A stretch of 64,000 bases of DNA from Xestospongia bergquistia (Eukaryota; Porifera; Demospongiae; Haplosclerida; Petrosiidae): the NCBI GenBank assembly GCA_963965975.1, contig OZ014422.1, forward strand, positions 6,737,701 to 6,801,700, written 5' to 3'. Below are positions 1 through 13,176 of the stretch, piece after piece (within the stretch, counting starts at the first letter, position 1; every line of letters begins with the position of its first letter). The notes beneath the pieces were generated by a model. The model searched no databases, was not told where the DNA came from, and was given only the letters and a program-made list of their open reading frames with translations. Position numbers and translations under genes: made by a program.

Positions 1-70
1 ATTAAAACAACAAGTATAATTTTTGACTACAAACTGTTGTGTTTTACAAGTGCTTTCTTTGTCATTTTAG

Positions 71-2267
71 ATTCAAGATTTACAAAGAGAAAAATGGGCT
101 TTGAAGGATGAAAATCATCGTCTCCATTGTCAACTGATCAGAGAAGACCCGCTATTAAGATCAGACGGTCGTCAACCTTCAAGAGTTCACAGTTCTGGTA
201 CAATACTACATTGTTGTCATCTTAGCATAGATCTCTTTCCATTACTTAGGTGCTCAGTTACCGACCATATCAAGAACATTCAGTGCAGAACAAGATATTG
301 ACAAACCCGTACGAGAAATGTCAAAGCCAAAATCAATGGTAAGCTAAATGATAAACAATACACAAGGAACTATATTTTGATCAACTAGGCATTTATAGAC
401 AATATTAGTGTATGCAAAATTTTCCTATGTAGTGTCTCTCTCTAAGTAACTTATGTTTATTGTGTCTTTGTAGAAGTCAGCACCGTCAGAAGCGTCAGAT
501 GTTATCTACATGTCATTGGGTTCTTCCACAACAAATGAATCTGCTCAAGTTCTTATCCTGAATGAAGATGTTAGCATTAGTGTGGTATGTTACCTCCTTC
601 TAAAGTGTCTATATTATTTATTCCCCATTCACAGCTACCAGAAAATCTCTCACAAGAACAGAAACAACAAATGATTTGTGCTTTACAAAACTGTCACAGT
701 GTACAGGAATTAATACGGTGTCTTGTCTCATACGGACTGACTGCACCTGATGAAAAATCTCAAGGAACACTTGTAGAAAATGAACACTTGAAAAGTCGTG
801 TAAAGCATCTTGAAGCTAAGTATCACACATTAGCTGGATCATTTGAAATAGCCAAGCAAGACACAGAGGTTATGTATCAAAAACTGGCAAAAGTCGAAGG
901 CAACAACTGTAGACTACGTAACATTGTTAAGTTGTGCCAACAAGCTTGTGAAGTTCATGAACTTCTTTATGAGATGAAGGTGTCTCCGGCAACTGATGGT
1001 TTTTCTCCTATTTGCGACAGTGAATTCTCTTCAAGAAGCACAGAACATAGTTTGAGTGGGAAGAATGTACTAACACGAGCACGCTCTATGCTGCATCACT
1101 TGGAATCAAACAAAGATCTTCATAATTACTTACCACCTCCATCAACTGACGGAAAATCCTCACTTACATCCTGGAATTTTTCAATGTCACAGTACACTGG
1201 AACTACAAGTGGTCTGAGTTCTTCTGCTAGCTCTGTTGGAGGTGGAGAGCTTGAATTAAACAGTACTGAAGTTCAGCAATTGAAAATGTACTATCAAGGT
1301 TTGGTGTGGTATGCTAGCCATCTTGTTGGTTCTCTTTCTGAAATTGATGGTCTTAAAGACTTGGATACAGTTAGAGATCCAAAAGTCACAAAAGATAGTC
1401 CCTTGACAACTGATTACAGTAAAATGGGAGATATGGAAGAATATGCTGATGCTGAGGAGTTATGTAAGATCAGAGAAGAAAAAGCTGAATTAAGAGTAAG
1501 TGTTATAACTTAAGGATCATTTTATATAACACTCTCATTTAGTCACAGATTTATATGATGGAGCAAAGCAAACGTAGTATGGAGTTACAAGTCAGTAGAA
1601 TCCAACTACATTCAACTATGTTGGAGAAAGCTAATGTTGACCTCCAGCTACTCTATAAAAGTGAGAAAGACAAACGTCGCAAGCTTCGTGATAAGCTAAA
1701 AGCTTACAAGGTCAGTTCTATGGTACTATAAACAGTTATTGATACTAAAAATAGTATGTGCTACTAAATTTAGTATTTTGATATGTATTTTAATGCTATA
1801 AATAGATCATATTTTACTTTTATCTTTAAATTAGACTGAAAATCATATACCTGAGTCATCAATGGAACTACAGTTAGCATCGGATCGTGAAAAGGAGGCT
1901 CTTCATCGTTTTGAAGAACTCTATCTGTTCATGCAACGTCATATCCAAGATTCACAGGTAATAATAAATATGTATCATTAATTTACATTTATAAAGCTAC
2001 AATGTAACAATTAAAAAATAATCCTTGTTTATTACCTTATATGGTATTATATTATACATCATTACAATTACATTCTCTCCTCAGAACATGAGTGAACAGT
2101 TAGTAGACTTTGTTAAAGAGTTATTACGAGCAAACAGAGCGCTTGTAGAAGCATTTGAAAGAGCAAAGAAAAGACAACAATTTGAAAAACGTCAACTTAA
2201 ACAAGAAATTATTCAATTAAATAACAGATTACATTCTTTGGGTCAACATCATCTACCTCCTCTGTAA
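71..2267 (+). CDS. MCC: MCC-like coiled-coil scaffold protein (5' end outside window)
   Basis: C-terminal part of an orthologue of MCC (mutated in colorectal cancers), a cytoplasmic and cortical coiled-coil scaffold linked to Wnt and cell-polarity signalling in vertebrates. Exons read: 71-198, 250-338, 474-584, 635-1495, 1543-1710, 1835-1957 and 2085-2267, with GT-AG introns and consistent phase. Recognisable blocks are ALQNCHSVQELIRCLVSYG (human MCC has a similar block after its Ser-rich linker), an 'ENEHLKSRVKHLEAK' coiled coil, a Ser-rich linker, 'EEKAELRSQIYMMEQ', and a last exon with FVKELLRANRALVEAFERAK. Human MCC ends in a PDZ ligand of the ETSL type; this protein ends HHLPPL, so that ligand is absent. 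A polyadenylation signal follows 62 bp after the stop. The upstream exons lie left of the window, so the N-terminus cannot be judged. Confidence 0.85.
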
Positions 2268-2651
2268 TGTCTTTTTGTAAGAAATATATGTATTGTTCTT
2301 TGTCTCCTGTAATTATAATAATGTAATTAAATAAACATTAATTAGTTATATAGTTACGCGTATAAAGATATATAAATTAAGTAATATTTATTATAATAAT
2401 TTTAATAGTTATAATTATGTAGTATTAAAAGTAATAAAAACTGTGTGTTTATTATTATTTGCTTGTTTCTTTTTATTAATTTTGTAACTCCTTCTGATAT
2501 GGACTGACATGCAGCTGGCTGTTTTAATTTTTATTATTAATCACTGATAATTTTACGATAATTTCCTCAATTTTTTGACAGATAGAAATAAAAATATAGT
2601 TCACTTGAATAAAACTATTACACACAAATTTCATTTTATCTCATATTTATG
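2268..2651. other. Convergent intergenic spacer MCC / PIP5K1
   Basis: About 380 bp of AT-rich sequence between the stop codons of two convergent genes. It holds the MCC polyadenylation signal and presumably both 3' UTRs. I see no coding potential or structured repeat. Confidence 0.6.
2330..2335 (+). terminator. Polyadenylation signal of MCC
   Basis: AATAAA 62 bp after the MCC stop codon, in AT-rich sequence with no reading frame. It fits the expected 3' end of the plus-strand transcript. Confidence 0.6.
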
Positions 2652-5223
2652 TTAACTATCTACTGCCGTAGTGAGTAGAGTGGGTGTGGTCAACTGAGGG
2701 GTGTTACTACGACGACCATGAACAATTATACTCACTGACGTCTCAACAGTCTCTTGTTCCTTGTTCTCCAAGCCATGGTCCACACGAGATTCATTTAATG
2801 GTGTACTTGAGTTCATTGCAGTGTTAAAATCATCTAAATCTAATCTTGACTCCACCCCTTCATTAACAGATACTGACACATCTGTTAAATCTAGTGGTTC
2901 TATTGAAGGGGGTGTGGTTATTTGTGTCTCTCCTGGAAAAGATGTATCTGATTCAACTATACTTAATTTATGTTCCTTCTGAATGGGGTCTTCCTCTTCA
3001 ATGGGTGGAGAAAAGATTGATGACATAGGACTGAGTGGATCATGTGAAGGCATTCCATCTTTTGGACCTGACTCTTGATTACGAGGAGAATGTCGTCCAG
3101 GGGTTTGTCCCATTATTCCAGAGCGTCGGGAACCTTTTTGTGCAACTGCAGAATTCCGTCTTGGTCGTATTTTAACTAGTAAATACAACAAATTAATAGA
3201 GTAATTTAAATAACACAAAAAACAGACCTCTCTCTCTTCTAAATATGCCTTTTAAAAATGTTTGAAATCTTTGTGAATAGAAGGTAGGATTATGAACAGA
3301 TACAGTATCCTATAAAAATGAACCATTATTATAAATAATCTTTATTTTAATGTAACACATACTCCATCAGTAAAAATTGATTTCAAACCATGTTCCAACC
3401 TCTTCTTTACACGATAGCTTTGCAGAATGTCAATAACACCCAAATATAATAATAACCGATCACCTTGTCCAGTTCTAGCCAATATATACCCTCCACTGTA
3501 TGACAATAAAATAATACATTATCCTTTACAATAATTTATCTCTACTTACGGATAAATTGAAGGAACAAGTTCTTGGTAGTCCTGCTCATGTGGTGTGGTC
3601 TCAGCACTAATAATACTAAAGTTTTTACGAGCATCTATTCGTCGTTGTGCTGGCATAGTTTGTGCTCTATCTCTTACACTTGAATTAATTTCACCTTCTT
3701 TCTCACCTGATGTAAGCAAACCTGAGGTATCTGGTACTTCCGTGGGAGTAGGAGGAGGATCCCCTGACTATGTGAAAGGAAAAATGGGTGTGGTTACTTT
3801 TTAAAGGGGATTAACTTACACGAAGCGATTCATCTACATTGAAGATACCCAACAACAGGCTGTAATCCATGATACCAAAACTCTCTAAAACTTGACAATC
3901 TCGTTGTAATGTTCTTATGAGAATATCATGGTTCTCCGGAGAAAGGGTTAGTCCCTTTGTTATTAAAATAAAATAAACATCAGATTAGAAAAGTAAAGTG
4001 TTTGGTTTAGAACATGAAGGCTAGCACATACAAAACAAACATTATATTATAAACAACAGCAGCCGAGTTTTTTATTTATAGGACATATTCCTAAAACCAA
4101 TAATCTGATTTGCAAAAATAAACCTATATCTCCTCTCAACTGTCAAACGTACCTCTGGATGAATTTTCTCAAAGTCAAGATCTTTATAAGTTGGACTGCT
4201 TTTACTTAGTTCAGCAGGAGAAGCACGACGTTTGTAAGTAGAACCTTTAAGATCAAATTTCCAATGATATTTCAGTTCCGATGGTAAAAGGTTATTCATT
4301 ACAACAATACGAATTTTAATCCCACCACACTATTCAACATAAATATATAAAAAGTTTAATTACATGATATAAAAGGAGCTTACTCTGTATTGATAAAGTC
4401 CAAAGAATTTAGGCAATAAAGTTCTTTTATTTTGAGTCAAATTCTACACACATAAACACAATCAAACATTAAGACTTGTATAATACTTACTAAATAGTAT
4501 CCTGGTAAAAGCTTTTGTAAAAATTTTGCTTCTTTTTTTTGTACTGTCTTCATTATAAACTCATCATCTGCTGAGAGATAAAATAAAGAACCACTTGCTC
4601 CTGGATTGGACAGTTCACGTAACTGTTGATGGCAAAGTGCCATCTAAAAAAAAAAATCAACATATTAAAAAAACAAACAGACATATTTACTAAATAATCT
4701 TCAGCTTTAATTTGAAATGCTTCTCGAAAGAAACGAAATGCGACAGGAGAATAAGTAGTAAATGTAAAATCTTTATATTTGTGTGCTTGAGTAAAATCAC
4801 TACCACCACTAAATAGACATAAAATAAACCAGCTGCATATCATATTATAACGTACTTTGGAAATTCTACAGTTTCAATAACATCAAAGTCAGTCATTAAA
4901 ATGTCTCGTCTTGGTTTAGGCTCCAAACTACCAATCTACAAAAAAACAACAATTAAATAAAGCCACACCCACATACCGAATGAGATAATCCCAGCTGTAA
5001 CGAAGCCATGAGAGTACTTGAAGGAGTCTAAAAGCAGTTATGTTACCATAGAAACCAGCTCTTCACTTACATACCTTTTTATATGTAATTTCTCCTTGCG
5101 CATCAACACGTAGATGACCAACTTTTTGCTTTGTTGCTCTTCTCTCAAAAACACTCGTCTATACATTAGAAAAAGTAGTTTAACATCATTTGGACCATGA
5201 ATTACCTCGCTGGCTACAGCCAT
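2652..5223 (-). CDS. PIP5K1: Phosphatidylinositol 4-phosphate 5-kinase, type I
   Basis: Type I PIP kinase, which phosphorylates PI4P at the 5-hydroxyl to make PI(4,5)P2 at the plasma membrane. The gene is split into about a dozen short exons. In order the protein shows: start MAVASE (exon 5206-5223); a basic segment; '[12 protein letters not shown]'; '[12 protein letters not shown]'; the nucleotide-binding block [19 protein letters not shown]; '[14 protein letters not shown]'; '[10 protein letters not shown]'; the invariant [12 protein letters not shown]; the catalytic IMDYSLLLG; '[14 protein letters not shown]'; and an activation-loop region [17 protein letters not shown]. After the kinase core comes a Ser/Pro/Thr-rich tail of about 180 residues encoded mainly by 2652-3180, with no motif I recognise. 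The gene is head-to-head with HSPBP1, start codons 226 bp apart. I see no lesion in the kinase domain. Confidence 0.92.
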
Positions 5224-5449
5224 GATGACAACAGTAAGTTCCTAGTGTGCTCCTCTGTGGACAAGAATACTAACGTATTGAACTCCAAACTCCTAGAATG
5301 AAATAGTGTGTTTATTAATGACTGTCTTCAAGAATAAAATTTGCATTGGAGGCAGTGAAACACTGACACTACTGCCCTGGAAGTTTCTAATAAACCGTAA
5401 TAATAAAAATATTAAAATTTTCAAATTAGAGCAAGGTGTGGCTGACCTC
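5224..5449. promoter_or_regulatory. Divergent promoter region PIP5K1 / HSPBP1
   Basis: A 226-bp interval between two start codons that point away from each other. Both promoters and 5' UTRs must lie here or inside 5' UTR introns that I cannot see. No TATA box or other clear core element was recognised. Confidence 0.45.
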
Positions 5450-7057
5450 ATGGAGAGAAATCTACCAGCAATTCTGAAATGGTCCCTACAACAACAGACA
5501 GAAGACCCATCTCCTCAGCAAGCAATCGACCCAGAGGTAAAAATCACGTGATTTGTTTAGTTTATCATGTGATCCTATAGAGACGTCGATGGTTGGATGA
5601 AGCACTACATACAATTATGAATCAACCTAGTGAAACAGACTTATTAAAAGCAGCACTTACTGTTTTAAGAGTACATAGCGATAAAGAAACATGGAGGTAA
5701 AGATGAGTAATGTATGAATAAATGCATAGGAAATCAGATGTTGTATTAATTGATTATATATATTCCATTGCAGTAATGAGGAAAAAGATAAATTATTGCA
5801 ATCTTTTGAACATGTAGAATACTTTGTTGAAGATCTTGACCATGCTTCAGGTATTGTAATATATTAACAATATATTATAATTTGTGTAATATTTTTGTTA
5901 TAGATCTTGTTCCTTTAAATGGTGTTGAAATTATTAACAAATATCTTAATTGTTCTGATAGGTAGGTATTGGTGGTCTAGCTTGTATCACAGTATAGTCA
6001 AGCAAACTTAAGTTGTAGCATTAAAGTGATAGGAAATTGGTATTTATAACTGAATTTATGTTTAGTTCACTCCAGGAGAAAGCTTGCCAAGTTATCACCT
6101 GTGCTTGTCAAAACTACCGTCATTGTCAAGATGCTTTTTTAACTGTTTGTCTTTCTCCGTTACTAATCATTTTAAATTCCCGTCAACAGAATGCCAGTTT
6201 ACATATTAATGCACTCTCTGCAATATCCAGTATGACCTTACGATGTCATGTGACCATCATGTGACCTGATGTTCATTGGTTTGTTCGTAGGTCTCATTCG
6301 TGGTCATTCTGAAGCTATTGAACTGTTTGTTCATAGTGAAGGGATATCCTGTTTGATAAGTTGTCTTCAATCAGACTCGCCCAAACTGGTTATAAAAACC
6401 TGTTTTCTTTTACAATCTTTATACGCAGAACCTCACAGTAAGTAATGTAATTGATGCACTATTGTTTGACTCTTCCATCAGATAAGCTCCGATTGGTCAG
6501 TGGTCATGTGACTGCTACATTAACAAATCTACTTTGTACAAGTACCGATAACCAAGTTATGGAAAGAGTCATTGGAGGACTATGTCAAATCCTAGAACAG
6601 TGCCGAGACATTGCACTACCAATATGGGTAGATCAAAGTATACCAGCTATTGAGCAAAATCTTCCTCAAATGTTTAGTTTAATTGAAGACGAGGTAATGT
6701 TTGTTACACAAGCCAGACAGTCCTATAATTGTTTCGGACAACAGTATATACATATATGTAACGATGTTTATGGGAACCAATGAATATTATTAACCCAAAC
6801 CATAAAATGGGTGTACGATATTTGATCTCCCATTAGATTTGTTCTCTCCCTATATTTATAGCAGTCTAGTCTTCCACAGACACTACTACTAGTTCTCTAA
6901 GCTTTATTCACTATTTCATTGTAAAGTCATTATCTTTAAAAATAATAATAATTATAAGACTTTTTATCAATTATAATCTTATAATAATAATAATTATTAT
7001 TAATATACACAGGAAACAAGGCAACAATTAAAAGAATTGATCGGATTGAGGACTTGA
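5450..7057 (+). CDS. HSPBP1: Hsp70-binding protein 1 / Fes1-type nucleotide exchange factor
   Basis: Armadillo-repeat cochaperone that binds the Hsp70 ATPase domain and promotes nucleotide exchange. Eight exons (5450-5536, 5581-5696, 5774-5850, 5904-5961, 6066-6229, 6291-6437, 6482-6693, 7013-7057) sum to 906 nt, giving 301 aa in one frame. The N-terminus MERNLPAILKWSLQQQTED resembles the start of the HSPBP1/Fes1 core. It is followed by RRRWLDEALHTIMNQPSE and the helical repeats 'QEKACQVITCACQNYRHCQ', 'LHINALSAISSLIRGHSEA', 'LVIKTCFLLQSLYAEPHNK' and 'VMERVIGGLCQILEQC', as in HSPBP1 and Sil1/Fes1 relatives. The last exon encodes only the C-terminal ETRQQLKELIGLRT. No ER signal peptide is visible, so a cytosolic HSPBP1 is favoured over SIL1. 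Confidence 0.85.
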
Positions 7058-7234
7058 ACTAATTGATGATGAATGTACCCTACTGAACAACACACACACA
7101 CACAATCACTATACATGTATATCATTGTCACCATAGCAACCAAAAAATTAAGTAAATGATAAATGATATAAAGTTAATGAGCGACATTAATTAAGAAATA
7201 CCTAGCATCTCCATGAGAACCAAACATAACTAAT

Positions 7235-9170
<1,936 letters not shown>

Positions 9171-9291
9171 GGCTATGTTACGCTTATGCTCTGTCAGCCC
9201 ACAATGCACATAGATGGTGGTAAACCCCGGTCAAATTAACAATAATTATTAAAAGCGCATTTTTATTTTTTATTTAGTAGAATCGATTTTG
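9171..9291. promoter_or_regulatory. Smad promoter / translin 3' end
   Basis: Only 121 bp separate the translin stop codon from the Smad start codon on the same strand. The Smad promoter, the translin 3' UTR and its cleavage site must share this space or overlap the neighbouring genes. The segment is also present at about 13058-13176 because of the tandem duplication. Confidence 0.4.
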
Positions 9292-9502
9292 TTATTTAGT
9301 ATTTAATCCCCTTATTGTAATATCATATACAACTTCTTCAATCTTTTTGACGTCATACTTGAGAGAGTCAAATTTTCGTCTCAAGGCATCATTTTTAAGA
9401 TTTAAAAGACGAAAACCAGCATTTAGTTCCGACACAAAAGATGCAATTTGAAAAGGCATCTGATAGTCTCCTAAAATAACACAATTGACTGCCAATCTTG
9501 AC

Positions 9503-9551
<49 letters not shown>

Positions 9552-10970
9552 AGTAATATGTGAATATGAGAAGATCTTACTCACCAGTTCATTGGCTAAC
9601 GTCAACACTCCTAAGAGATAATCATCTAAATCAAGATGAAATCCTGACACTTGTTCCAAGTGAACTATCCAATTCAAAAATAAATGTCGAAATATAAATA
9701 TAGTCCAGTACATTTTATTCTATTAAAAATGACATTTCAGTAAACAAACCTCCTAACATTGTTGCTACATCATATCGAGTTGCTAATTTTTTTGTTTGAA
9801 TATAAACATAAAAAGAACAGAGAAATGACAATCTCTGAATGACAAATTTCCAGTGGTCATGATACCTGCATGAATGTAAGTAGAATGCAAGTATTGTGGA
9901 ATTAATGAATGGTTTATAGCCATTTCGTCTAACAAAATGTACAGTTGTATCATTTCATGTACAACTTGAACTCCATTGATTCAATATGTTGTATGTATGA
10001 AATGGCTCCATTAAGTACTATATCTTTAAAGACATCAAAGCCTTTTTAGAATTCCATCACCTTTACTGGCCTTAATCCACTTATCTTAGACCTTTTACAC
10101 TATTAGACAAAACGGGACAAAAGTCCATTTTGTTAGACAAAATGGGATTAGACAAAATGGCATGACACCGAATGAATGTAAGGAGTGGTTGAGTACTTAC
10201 GGAATGGATGGATGGTTATTATGCATGTTAGGAATAGGGCATAAAAATAGTTGTTACTATAACAACCGCTCACCTATAGTAGGAATTGGGTGGTAGTACT
10301 TGTTGTAAATGTCTTATTTTTACTTTAGCGCTATCAAAAAATGGTTGACATGAGCTACATAAGTCATCAACTAAAGAAAATAAACATACATGTCACCAGA
10401 TGCCAACCATAATTATCACATTGTGTCAGAGACATAACAGAACTCTCCCCCGGCTTAAAGTGATCACATTCCATATATTAAAGCCAGTGACAAGGACATT
10501 GTATATGTATATACCATGAAAGGCCATATGGCATTATACAAGTATACAAGTAAAATGTTTACTTTGTGTAGAAGGAGTTTGATGGATTAGTAATATTTGT
10601 GTCATTAACTCTCGTGCAGTTTGTTCTAAGTCGTGTACAACATTCCTTATAGCCTACAGACAAAAATGAAACAATCATTAACCTCCTAGTATGTGCAAAG
10701 TATGTCATAGTCATGTGATCAACTTGCAAACAGCTAGACAACAAAAATTTTATTATACAACAGAGGAGTAATATTGTAATGTAGGTGTATATTGAAAATA
10801 AATCATAAACTTGAAAGCACAAAATTTGTACAACAGTTAAGTATTGTTTGTTTAATATTTCCTTCCAGTTATACCTCTCTGGTTTGATGTTCCTTTCTAA
10901 AAGACTCTTGTATGCCTTCAAATATCACTACCACTTTCTTGTCTCTATCACCACTTCCTTCATGCTCCAT
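9292..10970 (-). CDS. TSN: Translin
   Basis: Single-stranded DNA/RNA-binding protein. With TRAX it forms C3PO, which acts in small-RNA and tRNA processing. Six exons (10875-10970, 10563-10653, 10274-10370, 9750-9865, 9585-9664, 9292-9501) sum to 690 nt, giving 229 aa; human translin is 228 aa. Blocks seen are 'RNVVHDLEQTARELM', 'YYRYHDHWKFVIQRLSFL', 'TKKLATRYDVATMLGG', 'GFHLDLDDYLLGVLTLANE', 'LNAGFRLLNLKNDALRRK' and 'YDVKKIEEVVYDITIRG'. The start MEHEGSGDRDKKVVVIFEGI includes a short N-terminal extension. The gene is head-to-head with MFSD9, start codons 43 bp apart. One intron holds a long GA microsatellite and another a MITE-like element. Confidence 0.95.
9507..9549. repeat. GA/CT dinucleotide microsatellite
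   Basis: About 20 near-perfect GA repeats in the last intron of translin, ending about 6 bp from the 3' splice acceptor of the minus-strand gene. Read on the minus strand it is a CT-rich run in the polypyrimidine-tract position. Confidence 0.95.
9919..10161. mobile_element. MITE-like element in translin intron
   Basis: A 243-bp segment bounded by imperfect terminal inverted repeats of 15 bp: GCCATTTCGTCTAAC at the left, and ATTAGACAAAATGGC at the right, whose complement reads GCCATTTTGTCTAAT. A second near-terminal palindrome lies at 10123-10143 (CCATTTTGT, 3-nt spacer, ACAAAATGG). There is no coding capacity and no clear target-site duplication. It is absent from the second copy of the tandem duplication because that copy carries a larger deletion. 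Confidence 0.45.
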
Positions 10971-11013
10971 TTTAATTACGTGATAATAAAAGGGTTTAAC
11001 TCTATGGATAAAG
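10971..11013. promoter_or_regulatory. 43-bp divergent intergenic region TSN / MFSD9
   Basis: The start codons of translin (minus) and MFSD9 (plus) are only 43 bp apart, so both 5' UTRs and core promoters are compressed here or overlap the opposing coding exon. The same arrangement is retained at about 13828-13870 in the duplicated copy, although the translin there is broken. Confidence 0.55.
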
Positions 11014-12387
11014 ATGCCTCATATAGTACAGAGGGAAAGATTTACTGTGTGGTTTGTCTATTTTATTGGATTTCTTGTAAGTTCTTATAACGTTTTTAAC
11101 TTCACCTACTTATTTACTCACTTTCCATATAAGGATTTATTTGGTGTTAGCATTATTATATCTTATTCAATAAAAGTAATTATTAACCGTGGAGCCAGCC
11201 CTATCTTAGCTGGGATAATAGGTAAAAACTTCTAGTATAGATTAGTACAATGTTACTTCTTCCATTGTTAGGTTCTTTATATGGTGCACTTCAAATTTTC
11301 TCAGGTCCTGTAATGGTGAGTGGTTCAACCAATTCGTTTTATTATTGCTGTATTATAGGGTAGCATCAGTGATGTCTATGGAAGATGGCCAATACTAATT
11401 TTGTCTTTTATTGCACCAGCTTTTTCATATTATCTTATTGCTTTTTCATCATCACTTGCTGCTTTAATTGTCAGTAGACTGATTTCTGGTGAGCTCACTT
11501 AAAAGTATGGATTCCTTTCCACTTCTTCTTTAGGTATTTTTAAACATGGTCAATCAATTTCTAAAGCATATTTAATGGATATCACACCTCAAGATGAACA
11601 ATCTTCAGCGCTTGGATTGTTTAGTGCATGTGGCAGTGTTGGTTTTATAATTGGACCAATAATAGGTGGTCATTTAGCAGAATGGGACCCTACTTTAAGA
11701 TTATGTTACATTGCTGCTGGTAGCACATTTGTATTGAATGCAGTTTTTGTAACAATGGTGATCCCTACCAGGTTGACAACAATGCATTCTTTCTCAGAGC
11801 AGATCTCCTTTGAAAATATTCGATCGTCTTTTAATTTCTTCTCTAAAGTTAACTGGAAACGTCAGTTTGACTTGATAATGTTACGATTTGTCTTGTCTCT
11901 CTCTGTCATGATGTTTATCCAAAATTTTCCTCTCTTTGTACAAGATGTCTATGGCATAAAGTATAAATCTTTAGGCTTTATATTGTCATTCAGAGCTGTA
12001 GTTAGTTCTACAAGTTCAGCTTTTGCAGGACATCTGTTTCAAATATACTCAAGTCAAAAAACATTTTTAATACATGCAACTCTCCTTTTAAGCTCATCTC
12101 TAATGCTAGCATCATGGTCTCAGTCATTGAGTTTAACAATATTATGTTTAGTAACTTTAAGTATAGCGACATCAAATCTAAAGGTTGCTATTATGAAAAT
12201 GATGTTATCTCGAGAAAAAGATGAAGACAGAGGTGTCATTATAGGTTTGAATAACTCTGTTTCTTCGGTGTCTCGTGTAATAGCTCCAAATGTGCTGGGC
12301 ATACTACAAGAGATAAGTACAACCACAGCTAGTAAAACAAGTGGATTAATAGGAGCCAGTGGTGTTGCTATAACCCTAACATTATAG
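11014..12387 (+). CDS. MFSD9: MFSD9-like major facilitator transporter, copy A
   Basis: Twelve-helix major facilitator family membrane protein; the substrate of MFSD9 is not established. Five exons (11014-11076, 11134-11221, 11272-11315, 11359-11488, 11534-12387) sum to 1179 nt, giving 392 aa. The family blocks are clear: NRGASPILAGIIGSLYGALQ, the loop 2-3 motif GSISDVYGRWPILILS, SRLISGIFKHGQSISKAYL, and 'VGFIIGPIIGGHLAEW'. The last exon encodes the remaining helices and ends in ASGVAITLTL. It is shorter than human MFSD9 because the N-terminus and C-terminal tail are brief. The stop codon is followed after 3 nt by AATAAA, so the 3' UTR must be extremely short. A second nearly identical intact copy lies at 13871-15245. 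Confidence 0.88.
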
Positions 12388-12390
12388 TAT

Positions 12391-12396
12391 AATAAA
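12391..12396 (+). terminator. Polyadenylation signal of MFSD9 copy A
   Basis: AATAAA starting 4 nt after the stop codon. It is conserved at the same distance in copy B. Confidence 0.6.
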
Positions 12397-12497
12397 AGTA
12401 TGGTCCATGAATATCATATTTTATTTGTAATAATAGTATTTTATGTTAATGCTTGTTTCTGATGATGACTGATTTAAACTAAATTTATGATTAAGTC

Positions 12498-13016
12498 TTA
12501 CGTTGTTTCATTGTCACTATTATTGTCAAGATTGATTTCATCTTTGCCTTCGTTGTTATCAGACATAACAATATTGGGTAATAGTTTCTTCTCCAATATC
12601 ATGACAACTTTTATCTTGTTCCTTATCGGATGAGCTATTCACTAACCAAGGGTATTGTTCTTCCTGACCTACATGTATAACATAGTTTTAATAATTGTCA
12701 AACAAATAACCTATTATTTCTCTCTCAATGTCTATGTCATCATCATCACTGAGATCAATTTCATCAGGGTTTTTCACAACAGGAGGAGCCCAAGGATTAT
12801 GTATACCTAGTTTACCACAGAGCTCTTTAGTTTGATGGTTCTCTTTATCACAGGCAACTACAAGTGCATTGTGTGGGATAATTTGAGGGGCATATATTTA
12901 AATTACCTGTGTTGAAGTCAACTGGTGTAGTATCAGAGTGAGGAGTGGTAGTAATCTCAAAGTTTAAAGGAATCTGATTACAAAAAATTTAAATTCTTAA
13001 GTAATAAAACAATACT
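12498..13016 (-). pseudogene. Truncated DBR1 3' fragment (duplication copy A)
   Basis: Copy of the last three exons of DBR1, matching 15359-15892 closely but with small changes, including a 9-bp deletion and a short altered stretch in the last exon. It stops at 13016, right at the equivalent of a DBR1 splice donor, where sequence from Smad exon 1 begins. It has no phosphoesterase domain and no DBR1 promoter, so it is read as a dead fragment created by the tandem duplication. Confidence 0.85.
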
Positions 13017-13017
13017 T

Positions 13018-13057
13018 ATACAATAGACTGTGACAAAAAGGGAAATCTGCTCGCCAT
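13018..13057 (-). pseudogene. Smad exon 1 fragment (start codon only)
   Basis: The first 13 or so codons of the Smad gene with its start codon, followed upstream by a copy of the Smad promoter interval. The coding sequence breaks into DBR1-derived sequence at the duplication junction. Confidence 0.85.
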
Positions 13058-13176
13058 GGCTATGTTACGATTATGCTCTGTCAGCCCACAATGCACATCG
13101 ATGGTGGTGAACCCCGGCCAAATTAACAATAATTATTAAAAAGCACATTTTTTAAATTAAAAAATAGTCGATTTTG

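Noticed and set aside
9171-9291. Translin-Smad as an operon
   Set aside because: The 121-bp gap and same orientation are suggestive, but no trans-splice acceptor is evident and sponges are not known to use such operons widely; compactness explains it equally well.
12455-12480. TGATGA and CTGA words resembling C/D snoRNA boxes, in both copies of the duplication
   Set aside because: The two boxes are directly adjacent, leaving no room for a guide region, and the site lies between two convergent genes rather than in an intron.
12498-13016. A separate small acidic protein gene on the minus strand
   Set aside because: It is a copy of the last three DBR1 exons, without start, promoter or catalytic domain.
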